DNA of 64,000 nt from Aliivibrio sifiae (lineage in GTDB: Bacteria; Pseudomonadota; Gammaproteobacteria; Enterobacterales; Vibrionaceae), in NCBI RefSeq assembly GCF_002954715.1, contig NZ_MSCP01000002.1, positions 189,010 through 253,009 of the forward strand. Reading direction: 5' to 3'. This document shows positions 18,187 to 26,829 of this stretch, piece by piece (positions within the stretch are counted from its first letter, which is position 1; each line of letters starts with the position of its first letter). The translations under genes and the position numbers were made by a program. Under the pieces are notes generated by a model. It searched no databases. It saw nothing but the letters and a program-made list of their open reading frames with translations, and was not told the origin of the DNA.

Positions 18187-19205
18187 ACAATCCCAATCGT
18201 TACGGGCTTTTTCACTTTTAAGCTTAATTCTCCGTTTGTTCTTTCTCGGGTTGGTATGGCCAATCTATCAATATCGCCTAATAAGGTTTGTGCTAAATCT
18301 TCCGCAAAGTGTTTGCAGTAAAAGTGCCATGAGTGGGTCCAATTATCATTAGTATCTTGCGAAAAAGGGCTGGTGAGTGATAACCAGTGGGCACCACAAT
18401 GCACATTAACGACATGATCGGGGGCATTATTCGGGATCCCTACGCGTCCACAACGAGGAGATAGTCCAGAGCGGTTTATACCTGATATTTTTAAGGCCGT
18501 ATCATAAGGACTTTGGTAATTAGTAATACGAGTGGATTGTTCAAACAAAGGTTGTGATTTGCTGTCATCTTTCTGTAATGATTTTTGGGCAATATCTCCC
18601 CCAATAAAACATATTTGGTTAACGTTCCAATGAATGCGTTGTAAGGTTCGGTTTTTACTGGCTTGGTAAAATGCTTCTCTAATCACATAAGCCCCAGTCG
18701 AATGCCCAAGTAAATGAACATCAATATCGCATTGGTTTTTACGTTCGTTGAGTTGGTTAATAGCTAATGGAGTGATCCCTGAAATAACCAATTGTAATGC
18801 ACTTTGATAAGCATCCATCCTGTCTTCTAAATTGTTTAAAGTGTAAGGAGTGCAAGGCCAATCGAAGCTGACAATGGTGCCTATGAATCCTTGCTCTTTA
18901 AGGTTTTTATTTAACAGTTTATGGCGTTGTATGACCTCTTCTTGGTTATTGTTATACCCATGTACAAAGAAAAGAATGTTTCCTGTTTTAAATTGAGCTA
19001 ATGGATGGTGGTCAGGGTGGTGCCCACTGGTTGCTGCTTTTGTTAACTCAGTAATCCAACGCTCTTGGTTTGTGTGATGAATATTATGATCAGAACTTAT
19101 CGCATCATCAGGCAAGATCAAGTAATGAGCACAGGCCGCTTCATTTATGCATTGAGCGTTTATTGAGCCTTTTTTAGGGTGACGTGTACTTAATATGAAT
19201 ATCAC
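18150..19205 (-). CDS. DUF900-type alpha/beta hydrolase
   Basis: A 351-residue alpha/beta-hydrolase-fold protein resembling the DUF900 group. ILFFVHGYNNNQEE (about 76-89) is the strand and oxyanion loop, and HLLGHSTGAYV holds the nucleophile elbow GHSTG with its serine near 170. The family is annotated as putative esterases or lipases of unknown substrate. No signal peptide or membrane segment is seen, so it is probably cytosolic. The start is GTG at 19205 with AAGGA seven bases upstream, in keeping with the conserved MIFILSTR opening. It converges on the helicase/methyltransferase operon and shares its terminator. A role in that system is possible but unsupported. Confidence 0.75.
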   Translation of the reverse strand: MIFILSTRHPKKGSINAQCINEAACAHYLILPDDAISSDHNIHHTNQERWITELTKAATSGHHPDHHPLAQFKTGNILFFVHGYNNNQEEVIQRHKLLNKNLKEQGFIGTIVSFDWPCTPYTLNNLEDRMDAYQSALQLVISGITPLAINQLNERKNQCDIDVHLLGHSTGAYVIREAFYQASKNRTLQRIHWNVNQICFIGGDIAQKSLQKDDSKSQPLFEQSTRITNYQSPYDTALKISGINRSGLSPRCGRVGIPNNAPDHVVNVHCGAHWLSLTSPFSQDTNDNWTHSWHFYCKHFAEDLAQTLLGDIDRLAIPTRERTNGELSLKVKKPVTIGIVKNRGKLSGRLR

Positions 19206-19508
19206 TTAACATCCTTGTTACGTAATTTTATAAGCTTACAGAATAGAAGGTTTTTAAAAGATAAGAAGTCTTAGTGTAAGAAGTTGCGAAGGAGAGTTAA
19301 GAGGAATGAAATAAGCGTGCAAGATTGTCTTTTTTTTAAGAATTAAATGTCAATCTAATTTAATTATGTTTTATATCAGTAAGTTATTTTATATTAATAT
19401 TTGTGAATCATGATCGTATGTTTGTGAATAAATGATACTAATTACTTTTTAAATGCAGCATAATGACTGCCATAAAAAACGCAAGAGAGTATTCTCTGCA
19501 ATAAAAAA
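19206..19508. other. AT-rich region upstream of the hydrolase
   Basis: About 300 bases with no credible ORF; very AT-rich between 19320 and 19460. It presumably includes the minus-strand promoter of the hydrolase. Confidence 0.3.
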
Positions 19509-19540
19509 ACCAGAAAGAAACAGAAAATACTGTTTCTGGT
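19509..19540 (-). terminator. Minus-facing terminator-like hairpin
   Basis: ACCAGAAA (19509-19516) pairs with TTTCTGGT (19533-19540); an alternative inner pairing uses AAACAG and CTGTTT. On the minus strand it is followed by TTTTTTTATTG. No minus-strand gene ends here, so it could end an undetected small transcript or attenuate the hydrolase leader. Confidence 0.45.
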
Positions 19541-19577
19541 CTAGGTGATAGTGGCTTAAACAACATAGGGTAATGAG

Positions 19578-19700
19578 ATGTTATTAAATGGTTCTCAGAG
19601 TTCATTCATGGTATTTATGGAATTTTTAATCGTAGGGTTAGCGATTGTGTTAATTCCGATGGCAATACATACACTTCGTATTTTGAGAGAGAAAGAGTAA
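19578..19700 (+). CDS. Possible 40-residue single-pass membrane protein
   Basis: A short ORF running from ATG 19578 to TAA 19698. The product has a polar start (MLLNGSQSS), one hydrophobic stretch (FMVFMEFLIVGLAIVLIPMA) and a basic tail (HTLRILREKE), which fits a small inner-membrane protein with its C-terminus in the cytosol by the positive-inside rule. The upstream sequence AGGGTAATGAG offers only a modest ribosome-binding site. I recognise no family. It could be a regulatory micropeptide or chance; the coherent topology argues for reality. Confidence 0.4.
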   Translation: MLLNGSQSSFMVFMEFLIVGLAIVLIPMAIHTLRILREKE

Positions 19701-19739
19701 TCACACCTTTTCTTTCTTAATGTAAATTATTGGGTAAAA

Positions 19740-19770
19740 TAGGGTTTTCTTCTTTAGTTCGGAAACCCTA
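19740..19770 (+). promoter_or_regulatory. Hairpin overlapping the start codon at 19770
   Basis: TAGGGTTT (19740-19747) and AAACCCTA (19763-19770) form an 8-base stem whose last base is the A of the ATG. No Shine-Dalgarno sequence is visible before this ATG, so the structure may govern initiation. Confidence 0.4.
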
Positions 19771-20717
19771 TGGCCCACTACTCCCTTATTGATATTCCTT
19801 TTAACCTCAGACACACTTGTTGGTTCTGTGGTGAGCCTTCGTTTGATCTTCTTTCTTTTCCAAAATCATCCCATCAAATCGCACAAATATCGCATCAGCC
19901 AATAGAGCTACCTGCTTGTAAAGAGTGTTTGTCCTTACCTACCGGTGGAGTGGTCGAATCGATCTGGTCGTTTAGAGATAATATTAAACATGCGTTAATG
20001 AACAAATACGCTAAACATTTAGGTATAGGATTACAGTGGACAAAAGAAGAGTTAGAAGACTCTGAGTTTCACGGTGCTATTTTAGAAGGGTTTGGTAAAA
20101 GTGCATGGCCAATGTATGAAATCGCAAAAGAACGAGTTGAGTATGTTGGGTGGGATATTACTGTCGATGGTGAACCGCTTGATGGTTATGATGAAAGTTA
20201 TGGTTATGAGTTTAATGGTGTGCGCTATTTAAGTATTCAAGCATGTATTGAATACCATGTGAAAGCGTTATCGTTGGATCTTGTTTTACTTGAAACCTTG
20301 ATTGAAATAGTGGGCTCTGAGCGCTTTGCTTATGCTTTACGTATTGCTGAGCTAAATCGAAACATTTCAAGCAGAGATCGCAATACCATTATTAATGAAG
20401 TCTTAAACCAAGAACAAGATAAGGCCGATATTGCAGAATATGAGTTATCAAATCAAACCACTCAAACACTGCCTTTAGTTTCTGTATTAATTGATGGCAT
20501 GGTCGCTCAACCCGAAGCAATTGAATGGGCGATTAAAAATAAATGCATTAATTTAGGTATATTGGTTGAACAAGAAGATGCATTTTTTGATGAGTTTGAA
20601 CATTTAGGCGGACCAATGGCATTTGCTTTGTTTGATGGCTTGCAGTCATATTTAAATGCAAGAACGGTAAAAGAATGGTGCGAAGAGAATGATCCAAATG
20701 ATGAATTTTGGCGTTAA
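19770..20717 (+). CDS. Unknown protein with paired cysteine motifs
   Basis: A 315-residue soluble protein with no family I recognise. Near the N-terminus CWFCGE (about 18-23) and CKEC (about 51-54) form two CxxC knuckles that could bind zinc in a ribbon. The rest is acidic and mostly helical, ending in CEENDPNDEFWR. There is no signal peptide or membrane segment. The start ATG lies at the base of a hairpin and has no recognisable ribosome-binding site; an internal in-frame start would lose the zinc-ribbon-like part, so I keep 19770. It is followed by a strong terminator and looks monocistronic. Function is not inferable. Confidence 0.7.
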   Translation: MAHYSLIDIPFNLRHTCWFCGEPSFDLLSFPKSSHQIAQISHQPIELPACKECLSLPTGGVVESIWSFRDNIKHALMNKYAKHLGIGLQWTKEELEDSEFHGAILEGFGKSAWPMYEIAKERVEYVGWDITVDGEPLDGYDESYGYEFNGVRYLSIQACIEYHVKALSLDLVLLETLIEIVGSERFAYALRIAELNRNISSRDRNTIINEVLNQEQDKADIAEYELSNQTTQTLPLVSVLIDGMVAQPEAIEWAIKNKCINLGILVEQEDAFFDEFEHLGGPMAFALFDGLQSYLNARTVKEWCEENDPNDEFWR

Positions 20718-20742
20718 CTGATAAGACTTCTTCTGTAAACAT

Positions 20743-20778
20743 ACGGCCTCTGTTTTTAGCAGAGGCCGTTGTTGTTTT
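20743..20778 (+). terminator. Terminator between convergent genes
   Basis: ACGGCCTCTG (20743-20752) and CAGAGGCCGT (20760-20769) form a 10-base perfect stem, followed by TGTTGTTTTT on the plus strand. It terminates the unknown gene at 19770 and lies just past the stop of the DASS symporter on the other strand. Confidence 0.85.
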
Positions 20779-20790
20779 TAAAGGTCTTAA

Positions 20791-22179
20791 TTACGCCCAG
20801 AAGATAGAAGCAAATGCGGTTAAGATAACAATACAGACTAAGTTAAGGTAAATACCAACGCGCATCATTTCAGATTGTTTGATATGACCAGAGCCAAAGA
20901 CTATCGCATTTGGTGGCGTGGCCACTGGCAGCATAAAGGCACAAGAGGCTGAGATTGCGATCATAGCTGATAACACAACCGGTGAGATCCCAAGAACTTC
21001 TGCTACGCTTGCAAATACCGGTATTAACAAAGCAGCACTTGCGGTGTTACTTGCAAACTCTGTTAAGAACACCACAAACGCGGCAACGGTAAGTATGGTA
21101 AATAAAATACCGGCTTGAGATAAAATATCACTCAGGCTATGTGCTAAAAAGCTGCTTGTTCCTGTTGCTTTTAAGATGTTACTTAAACAAATACCACCTC
21201 CAAATAACAGTAGAACGCCCCAATCCGTTGTTTTCTCGACATCTTTCCAGTGCACAACGCGAGAGAAGCCAAGTAAGACAATCGCCATCAGTGCAACCAA
21301 AGTATCGAACTTTGAGAACCCACCTAACATCGCATTAATAGGCTTACTAAAAATCCATAAAGTAACGGTAAGACCAAAGATCATTAGAGTGACGACTTTA
21401 CCTTTGTCCCATGTTACTGGTTCGTGGTTAAGTTCAAACACTTCATTAAGGTTCGGTTTTAGCATTACGTATAACAGAGCAACAGTGACAGGTAATAAAA
21501 TCAATGTGACGGGCACACCAAAGGCCATCCACTCTGTGAAACTTAACCCTACTTCGGCAGCAGCAATGGCATTTGGTGGACTACCAACAATGGTCGAAAT
21601 TCCGCCGATACTTGCGCAGTAGGCAATTCCTAAAAGAACAAAGACATACGTATTGTGACCTGTTTTTGAGTTAACTTTACTTAGCACGCCTAAAACTAAT
21701 GGCAGCATCATTGCTGTGGTGGCTGTGTTACTTATCCACATAGATAAACCAGCGGTGACACCAAAAAGCATATAAACCGCAGTACTCATCTTTCCTTTCG
21801 CTAAGACTAATACTTTATCTGCAATGACTTTATCCAGTTCTTGTCGGTGCAGTGCAGCTGCAAGAGCAAAGCCTCCTAAGAATAAGAAGATGATCGGATT
21901 AGAGAAGTTGCTCAAGGCTTTAGCGGTATCAAAAATACCAAAGGCAACGGCTAAAAGAGGAACAAGTAATGCGGTAATACTGACGTGTAGTGCTTCGGTA
22001 AGCCACAAAATAGCGACAAAAACTAAAATACTTAAGCCAAGAACAACCTCTCTTTCAAAAGGTAAAAAATGGTATAGAAGAGCAAAAAGAATAATATCAC
22101 AGAGAATGATAAGGCTATTTTTATTTAGAAACCATTCCTTGGTATTGGTGGGTAAAGGTAGATGTTCGTTTTTGTGCAT
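20791..22179 (-). CDS. DASS-family sodium/anion symporter
   Basis: Inner-membrane transporter of the divalent anion:Na+ symporter family (SLC13/CitT-VcINDY type), importing dicarboxylates or related anions with sodium. It has about 11-12 membrane spans. The two Ser-Asn-Thr signature motifs are visible as [11 protein letters not shown] and [11 protein letters not shown], with the paired partners [14 protein letters not shown] and [15 protein letters not shown], the inverted-repeat substrate and sodium sites of this fold. The frame extends four codons upstream to an ATG at 22191, but GGAG lies at ideal distance only from the ATG at 22179, which I chose. Its substrate cannot be decided between succinate-like acids and others. 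It is monocistronic. Confidence 0.9.
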   Translation of the reverse strand: MHKNEHLPLPTNTKEWFLNKNSLIILCDIILFALLYHFLPFEREVVLGLSILVFVAILWLTEALHVSITALLVPLLAVAFGIFDTAKALSNFSNPIIFLFLGGFALAAALHRQELDKVIADKVLVLAKGKMSTAVYMLFGVTAGLSMWISNTATTAMMLPLVLGVLSKVNSKTGHNTYVFVLLGIAYCASIGGISTIVGSPPNAIAAAEVGLSFTEWMAFGVPVTLILLPVTVALLYVMLKPNLNEVFELNHEPVTWDKGKVVTLMIFGLTVTLWIFSKPINAMLGGFSKFDTLVALMAIVLLGFSRVVHWKDVEKTTDWGVLLLFGGGICLSNILKATGTSSFLAHSLSDILSQAGILFTILTVAAFVVFLTEFASNTASAALLIPVFASVAEVLGISPVVLSAMIAISASCAFMLPVATPPNAIVFGSGHIKQSEMMRVGIYLNLVCIVILTAFASIFWA

Positions 22180-22191
22180 GTTGAGCTCCAT

Positions 22192-22824
22192 TCTAACGAT
22201 GAATTGTTTCTGATGAGCAAGATTTACTGTGGAATACAGAGTCTTATTCGATAGTTATTGATTAACTTTTTTTGTTATTGTCACAGAATAGTAACCTTAG
22301 TAAATAAAAGGTTATGAGCTTTGTCGTTTTGATCGTTTCTGTAATGTCATAAATATGCTTTGCTTCACCATTTAAACAGAAAATTACCGTTTATTGTTAT
22401 TGTAATGTTATCTGATTTTCTATTAATAACATCACGTTATTCCTACTCATTCTTACTATTGGCTATTGACCTTTGTGTTGCTGTATCAGTATTTATTTGC
22501 TGATTATTCGTTATGAATTGATTCGTTTCGTGAATTAACTTTGTTTGATGTATTTGTTTTATTGCTATTTTATCCTTAATTTACAATTAGTTAGCCTATT
22601 TTCTTTTGTGATTTGACTTCCATTTTATGTCAATGTTAGTCGTGTTTATTTATGCTTTCGACTACATTCCACCATTCACGCAGTAGACTTATTAATTTAT
22701 AAAATAAACAGAAAGCCATTCTCTTTTGTTGTTTTTAAATGTATAGGTTTCTCGCGTTGGCTTATCGTTATTACAGTCAATTAGCGGCGTGATATGAATA
22801 ATATAATTATAATTTTAAGGAATA
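22192..22824. other. Long AT-rich region between DASS symporter and gbpA
   Basis: About 630 bases between divergent genes. No ORF or RNA gene is convincing. It must contain both promoters. The sequence is T-rich with many short ATTGTTATT-like runs; no clear CRP, chitin-regulator or other operator could be fixed. Confidence 0.35.
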
Positions 22825-24300
22825 ATGATGAACAAATGCTCAACAAAAACGTTCTTGGCGTTATCGCTGATTGCGGCTAGCACAGGGGTTTCTGCCCATG
22901 GTTATGTTTCTGAAACAAACGGTGGTATTGCAGCTTCACGTGCGGCTCTATGTAAATTCCCAACCTCAGATACACAAGAAAAAAATACAAATTGTGGCTC
23001 TGTTCAATGGGAACCTCAAAGTGTTGAAGGCCCTGAAGGTTTCCCAGAAAAAGGCCCAGCAGATGGTCAAATCGCAGGCGCAGGTTTAGTTCAATTTTCT
23101 GAGTTAAATGAGCAAACGTCTGATCGCTGGATAAAACGCCCAATGACGGCTGGCAAACACACGTTTGAATGGACGTTTACGGCAAACCACGTCACTAAAA
23201 CGTGGAAATATTACATGACAAAGCAGAATTGGAATCAAAATGCAGTATTAACGCGTGATTCTTTTGATTTGACTCCGTTCTGTGAGCTTGAATACAACAT
23301 GGAAAAACCACCTCTATATCCACAAACATTCTCTCATGAGTGTGTGGTTCCTGAGCGTGAAGGCTACCAAGTGATCCTAGCGGTTTGGGATGTGGGTGAT
23401 ACTGCGGCTGCATTCTATAACGTGATTGATGTAAAATTCGAGGGCGATGGTGGTGTGGTTGACCCAACTTGGACTCAAGGTGGACAAATCAATCCAACTC
23501 GTGATTTAAATGTGGGTGATAGTGTCTTTACTCGTGTTTTTGATGCTGCCGGTGAAAATAATGGATTATCAACAAGCGTAACGATTGAAAACGCAACTCA
23601 AGGACAAGCGAACAATTGGACTCATGAGTTAGCGACTAAGATCAACCAAGAGCAATCCAATATTGGTGCAGGTCAATTAAATGACAAAGGTGAGTTTGTT
23701 CCTGTATTTGGTTCAAACCCTGTGTATTTAAAAGCCGGCAGCGGCTTGAAGAGTGTTGAAATTGGTTACAAAATCGAAACACCAGAACCAACATACGAGT
23801 TAGATATTCAAGGTCTAGAGCCTATGTATATGATTGGTGATGAGGCTACTGAATTAGATCTTACTCTGTATGCGGTAGGCGATATTAACGTTGAACTAAC
23901 GGTATATAACCACGCAAGAGAAGCGCTATCTAATGCTGTTGTTAACTTGAAAGATGGTGATGTTGAACCTGTAGTAATGACATTATCTAAATCAGAAGAA
24001 GGTCATCATATGCTTATCTCTCGTATCAAAAATACAGAAGGTGAGTTAATTGAACAAACTACATCTGATTTCCATTTAATGGAAGAGCAAACACCACCAC
24101 CAGCAGGTGATTATGATTTCGTTTTCCCTGAGAACGTGAAAAATTACCAAGCTGGAACTAAAGTATTAGCGGAAGATGGTGCTATCTACCAATGTAAACC
24201 ATTCCCTTATTCTGGTTACTGTGTTCAGTGGACAGAAACAGCAACAAGCTTTGCTCCTGGTGTTGGTTCTGATTGGCCAATGGCTTGGGACAAGATCTAA
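22825..24300 (+). CDS. gbpA: GbpA, chitin/GlcNAc-binding LPMO
   Basis: Secreted N-acetylglucosamine-binding protein of the GbpA type, which helps vibrios attach to chitin and mucin and carries an AA10 lytic polysaccharide monooxygenase domain. A 24-residue signal peptide ends at GVSA, exposing His25 as the mature N-terminus, which forms the copper histidine brace with the His in TANHVTKTW. Two middle domains (about 215-400) follow. A C-terminal chitin-binding module has aromatic residues in [22 protein letters not shown] and [10 protein letters not shown]. Total length 491 fits Vibrio GbpA. Two ATGs occur in tandem (22825 and 22828) after AAGGAA; either could be used. A terminator follows, then a cytochrome b561 gene. 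Confidence 0.93.
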   Translation: MMNKCSTKTFLALSLIAASTGVSAHGYVSETNGGIAASRAALCKFPTSDTQEKNTNCGSVQWEPQSVEGPEGFPEKGPADGQIAGAGLVQFSELNEQTSDRWIKRPMTAGKHTFEWTFTANHVTKTWKYYMTKQNWNQNAVLTRDSFDLTPFCELEYNMEKPPLYPQTFSHECVVPEREGYQVILAVWDVGDTAAAFYNVIDVKFEGDGGVVDPTWTQGGQINPTRDLNVGDSVFTRVFDAAGENNGLSTSVTIENATQGQANNWTHELATKINQEQSNIGAGQLNDKGEFVPVFGSNPVYLKAGSGLKSVEIGYKIETPEPTYELDIQGLEPMYMIGDEATELDLTLYAVGDINVELTVYNHAREALSNAVVNLKDGDVEPVVMTLSKSEEGHHMLISRIKNTEGELIEQTTSDFHLMEEQTPPPAGDYDFVFPENVKNYQAGTKVLAEDGAIYQCKPFPYSGYCVQWTETATSFAPGVGSDWPMAWDKI

Positions 24301-24314
24301 CTAAAATCGATATT

Positions 24315-24347
24315 ATTGGCCGTATTTTTTAATACGGCCAATTTTTT
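24315..24347 (+). terminator. Terminator between gbpA and cytochrome b561
   Basis: ATTGGCCGTATT (24315-24326) pairs perfectly with AATACGGCCAAT (24331-24342), loop TTTT, followed by TTTTT. It ends only a few bases before the AAAGAGG ribosome-binding site of the next gene, so read-through would give limited co-expression. Confidence 0.85.
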
Positions 24348-24358
24348 AAAGAGGTTAT

Positions 24359-24925
24359 ATGAACTTACCAACTTCTTATGATCGTTTTAGTCAAATATTG
24401 CATTGGGTTATGGCTGTCATTATCATTTATGCCACCATAGCTGGCTATGTTATGCATTTAGTCATTGATAGCGATAAAGAACTTTTTTATGCGTTATCAA
24501 TTGTTAATATGTCATTAGCAACAGTAGGCACTATCTTATTTGTGGTTCGTTGGCTTTGGTCTTATTTCCGTCCAGCGGTTAAAGCGGTACAACACAATAA
24601 TATGACTGAAGCGAATGTTGCGCATTTTATGCATGCGTTACTGTACTTCTTAATGTTCATTGTTTTTATATCGGGTTATTTGATGTTAGAAAACCCATAC
24701 ACCTTCTTTTGGTTATTTAGCATTGATAATATGGTTGAAGATCTGGCGATTAATCAATTCTTTTTTATGGTTCATCGTGTGGGGTGTGTTGTTCTTGCTG
24801 GTAGCGTAGTGCTACATATTCTTGCAGCTTGTTATCATCACTTTGTGCGAAAAAATAATCTGTTTGATAGAATGACTAAAAGTAATAAATATCTGAAAAT
24901 GATGCAGTACGATCAAAACATATAG
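24359..24925 (+). CDS. Cytochrome b561-family membrane protein
   Basis: Four-helix diheme cytochrome b561 of the bacterial (YodB/CybB) type, 188 residues, in the inner membrane. Candidate heme ligands are the histidines in SQILHWVM (helix 1), ANVAHFMHALLYF (two), MVHRVG and VLHILAACYHH. The family moves electrons between the quinol pool and periplasmic or membrane acceptors. Its start at 24359 follows AAAGAGG, directly after the gbpA terminator. Since LPMOs need an electron donor, a functional tie to GbpA is tempting but unproven. A terminator follows at 24931. Confidence 0.85.
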   Translation: MNLPTSYDRFSQILHWVMAVIIIYATIAGYVMHLVIDSDKELFYALSIVNMSLATVGTILFVVRWLWSYFRPAVKAVQHNNMTEANVAHFMHALLYFLMFIVFISGYLMLENPYTFFWLFSIDNMVEDLAINQFFFMVHRVGCVVLAGSVVLHILAACYHHFVRKNNLFDRMTKSNKYLKMMQYDQNI

Positions 24926-24930
24926 CAGCA

Positions 24931-24959
24931 AAAGGTCTTTAGAAATAAGGGCCTTTTTT
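24931..24959 (+). terminator. Terminator after cytochrome b561
   Basis: AAAGGTCTT (24931-24939) pairs with AAGGGCCTTT (24947-24956) through G-U pairs, ending in a T run. It directly abuts the 3' end of the converging gene at 24958. Confidence 0.65.
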
Positions 24960-25242
24960 ATTTCACTCGCATTAATCTATGCTCTACGTTATTAAGCATC
25001 AATACCACGATTTGCGAGCGTTTCATTGCATCCACTTTCGCTATCATCTCTGCAGTATATTGTCTTCTTACCATCCACTGCATTGGTTCTTGAAAGTTAT
25101 CCTCATTAATAATGAATGATTCATCATTTAATGTGCCTTCATGAATGTTAATAACCCAAATACGAGATTGAAACTCAATCACTTCACCAATGGCAGTTTT
25201 TATTTGATTAACGGTGTGAGCAAATGAGCGACGAAAATTCAT
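24958..25242 (-). CDS. Conserved-looking small protein, unknown
   Basis: A 94-residue soluble protein with an AAGAGA ribosome-binding site before the ATG at 25242. It is rich in charged and hydrophobic residues in an alternating pattern (SRIWVINIHEG, QIVVLMLNNVEHRLMRVK), consistent with a small alpha/beta fold, and has no cysteines or membrane segment. I recognise no family. It converges on the cytochrome b561 gene and diverges from the metallopeptidase gene. Confidence 0.6.
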   Translation of the reverse strand: MNFRRSFAHTVNQIKTAIGEVIEFQSRIWVINIHEGTLNDESFIINEDNFQEPMQWMVRRQYTAEMIAKVDAMKRSQIVVLMLNNVEHRLMRVK

Positions 25243-25355
25243 AGAATCTCTTTGATTAGGGTCAGAAAGTGAAGAAAGAAGAGGGGTAGAGTAGCGATAA
25301 AGAAAGTAGGGTACAATAGTGCATTATAAGTAAAATGAGATCATGAGCAGAAACC

Positions 25356-25847
25356 ATGACTAAATTGCGATATTTGAAAGGCTATCCTGAGCACATTTTA
25401 GCTCAAGTTGAACCCATGATAGCTAATGGTAAGTTAGCTGAATGGGTGAAAAATAAATACCCAACCATGCATGACATTACGTCAGAAAAAGCGTTGTTTG
25501 ATTACACTCAAGCGCTAAAAAATAAGTACATTAAAAAATCATCGCCTTTAAACAAAGTCGTGTATGACCCTAAAATTCATATTGTGAATAACGCGTTAGG
25601 CTTGCATACGTTTGTTTCGCGTATTCATGGCAATAAACTGAAAGCAAAAAATGAGATACGTATTTCGAGTGTGTTTCGTAAAGCGCCTGAGCCTTTGTTG
25701 AGGATGCTTGTAGTGCATGAATTGGCGCACATCAAAGAGAAGGATCATAACAAAGCCTTTTATGCATTATGCTGCCATATGGAGCCTGATTACCATCAAC
25801 TAGAATTTGATGCGCGTTTATACTTAACGTATTTAGAAACGATATAG
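25356..25847 (+). CDS. YgjP-like zinc metallopeptidase (DUF45/M48 type)
   Basis: A 163-residue soluble protein with the zincin motif HELAH (H121, E122, H125) followed by H131, as in YgjP/DUF45 proteins, which share a minimal metalloprotease core with SprT and M48 families. The segment before it (FVSRIHGNKLKAKNEIRISSVFRKAPEPLLRMLVV) is the expected strand-helix lead-in. No signal peptide is present, so it is cytosolic. The start ATG has only a weak upstream purine stretch (GAGCAG). The physiological substrate is unknown. Confidence 0.82.
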   Translation: MTKLRYLKGYPEHILAQVEPMIANGKLAEWVKNKYPTMHDITSEKALFDYTQALKNKYIKKSSPLNKVVYDPKIHIVNNALGLHTFVSRIHGNKLKAKNEIRISSVFRKAPEPLLRMLVVHELAHIKEKDHNKAFYALCCHMEPDYHQLEFDARLYLTYLETI

Positions 25848-25861
25848 ATTTAATGCTGATT

Positions 25862-25879
25862 TAGACGTTGGGGCGTCTA
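25862..25879. terminator. Short hairpin between convergent genes
   Basis: TAGACG (25862-25867) and CGTCTA (25874-25879). The right arm includes the stop codon of the minus-strand YkgJ gene. On the plus strand TTTAT follows. Weak terminator candidate. Confidence 0.4.
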
Positions 25880-26254
25880 TTTATCGATGCCCTGCTCTTT
25901 ACGCTCTTCTTCACATTCATAAGATGCCATTTCAAATTCACGACAGATCCATGGGCGATTTTCATAAATCGTACACATTAACGTGTCGCGATCAACTGCA
26001 GCACACCAACCATCATCTAATCGCAACATAACTTCGCTTCCCCACTCATCACGGTCGATGTACTCTTCTGGTACGCCTGTGTCAGTAATGATCATAACTT
26101 CTAATTTACAGCAGCATGCTTGGCAATTCTCGCAAGTAATACCAGAGGCGGTATTTAATGAGGCTGTTGTCAGTAGAGATTCAGTTGAAGATGATTCGGT
26201 AAGTACCGTAATGTCGATGGCGTTGATGGTCATAGTTGTCATTATTTTTATCAA
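25877..26254 (-). CDS. YkgJ-family cysteine-cluster protein
   Basis: A 125-residue protein of the YkgJ/UPF0153 group, defined by a cysteine cluster that probably binds zinc or an iron-sulfur centre. The cluster begins CENCQACCC (about 41-49) and continues with C84, MCTIYENRPWICREF and a final YEC. The first 35 residues are Ser/Thr-rich and lie outside the usual family core. In-frame ATGs also occur at 26242 and 26233 and none has a strong ribosome-binding site, so the true start could be shorter. The family's biochemical role is not known. Confidence 0.8.
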   Translation of the reverse strand: MIKIMTTMTINAIDITVLTESSSTESLLTTASLNTASGITCENCQACCCKLEVMIITDTGVPEEYIDRDEWGSEVMLRLDDGWCAAVDRDTLMCTIYENRPWICREFEMASYECEEERKEQGIDK

Positions 26255-26544
26255 TGTAGAAACTTAGGGTAACTCACCTGAGTGGATATCACGAATAATA
26301 AAAAATAAATTTTGTAAATGATAAAAATATAGAGAATGGGTGACACTAAATACGTGATGTAAAGCAGGTGATTTTATTACGAGTAGAACCTTAAATGTAG
26401 TTCAACTGATACAATTAAAGATAGTGTTTTTTGGGAAAAAAATCACAAACCTAACTTAGGTCACATTATGAGATAAATAGGTTTAACAAGTGCAATTGGC
26501 TTTGCTAAACATACGTCTGAAGGGTATGAATTTAGGAGGTTATT
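26255..26544. other. Intergenic region, no gene seen
   Basis: About 290 AT-rich bases between divergent genes. It holds the promoter of the small gene at 26545 and perhaps that of the YkgJ gene. No further structure was recognised. Confidence 0.3.
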
Positions 26545-26739
26545 ATGTCTATTAATTCTATTGATCACGGTGAAATCACCGACATGAAAGGCAAGTATGA
26601 TCTTGCTGATGAAGTAGTAACAAATATTACAGAGTGTCAGAAAAAAGCAGCAGCACGTCGTCGTATTGAAGCAATGCGAGAAATTAGAGAAAGTGGTCTT
26701 ACGCTAGAAGAAGCGAAAGACTTGGGCCTTATCCATTAA
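26545..26739 (+). CDS. Small charged protein, unknown
   Basis: A 64-residue ORF with the strongest ribosome-binding site in the window (AGGAGG, seven bases before ATG) and its own terminator, so it is surely expressed. It is helical and basic in the middle (QKKAAARRRIEAMREIRE) and ends in LTLEEAKDLGLIH. There is no membrane segment or cysteine pair. I cannot name the family. The strong translation signals suggest an abundant protein. Confidence 0.75.
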   Translation: MSINSIDHGEITDMKGKYDLADEVVTNITECQKKAAARRRIEAMREIRESGLTLEEAKDLGLIH

Positions 26740-26779
26740 TTATTGAGTTCTACCTTCATACCTTCAGAGTTGTATTATT

Positions 26780-26805
26780 AATGCGCCTATTTACGGCGCA
26801 TTTTT
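26780..26805 (+). terminator. Terminator after small gene at 26545
   Basis: AATGCGCC (26780-26787) and GGCGCATT (26795-26802) with a T run to 26805. Confidence 0.85.
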
Positions 26806-26829
26806 GTTGTATGTAATAATTTTAAACAA

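Noticed and set aside
21176-21622. 148-codon plus-strand ORF opposite the DASS symporter
   Set aside because: Lies wholly antisense to a well-supported membrane transporter and has low-complexity composition expected of a shadow frame.
21824-22213. 129-codon plus-strand ORF opposite the start of the DASS symporter
   Set aside because: Antisense shadow; no start signals or family features.
22192-22824. CRP-like TGTGA half-sites near 22610 in the gbpA upstream region
   Set aside because: No matching TCACA half-site at the right spacing was found.
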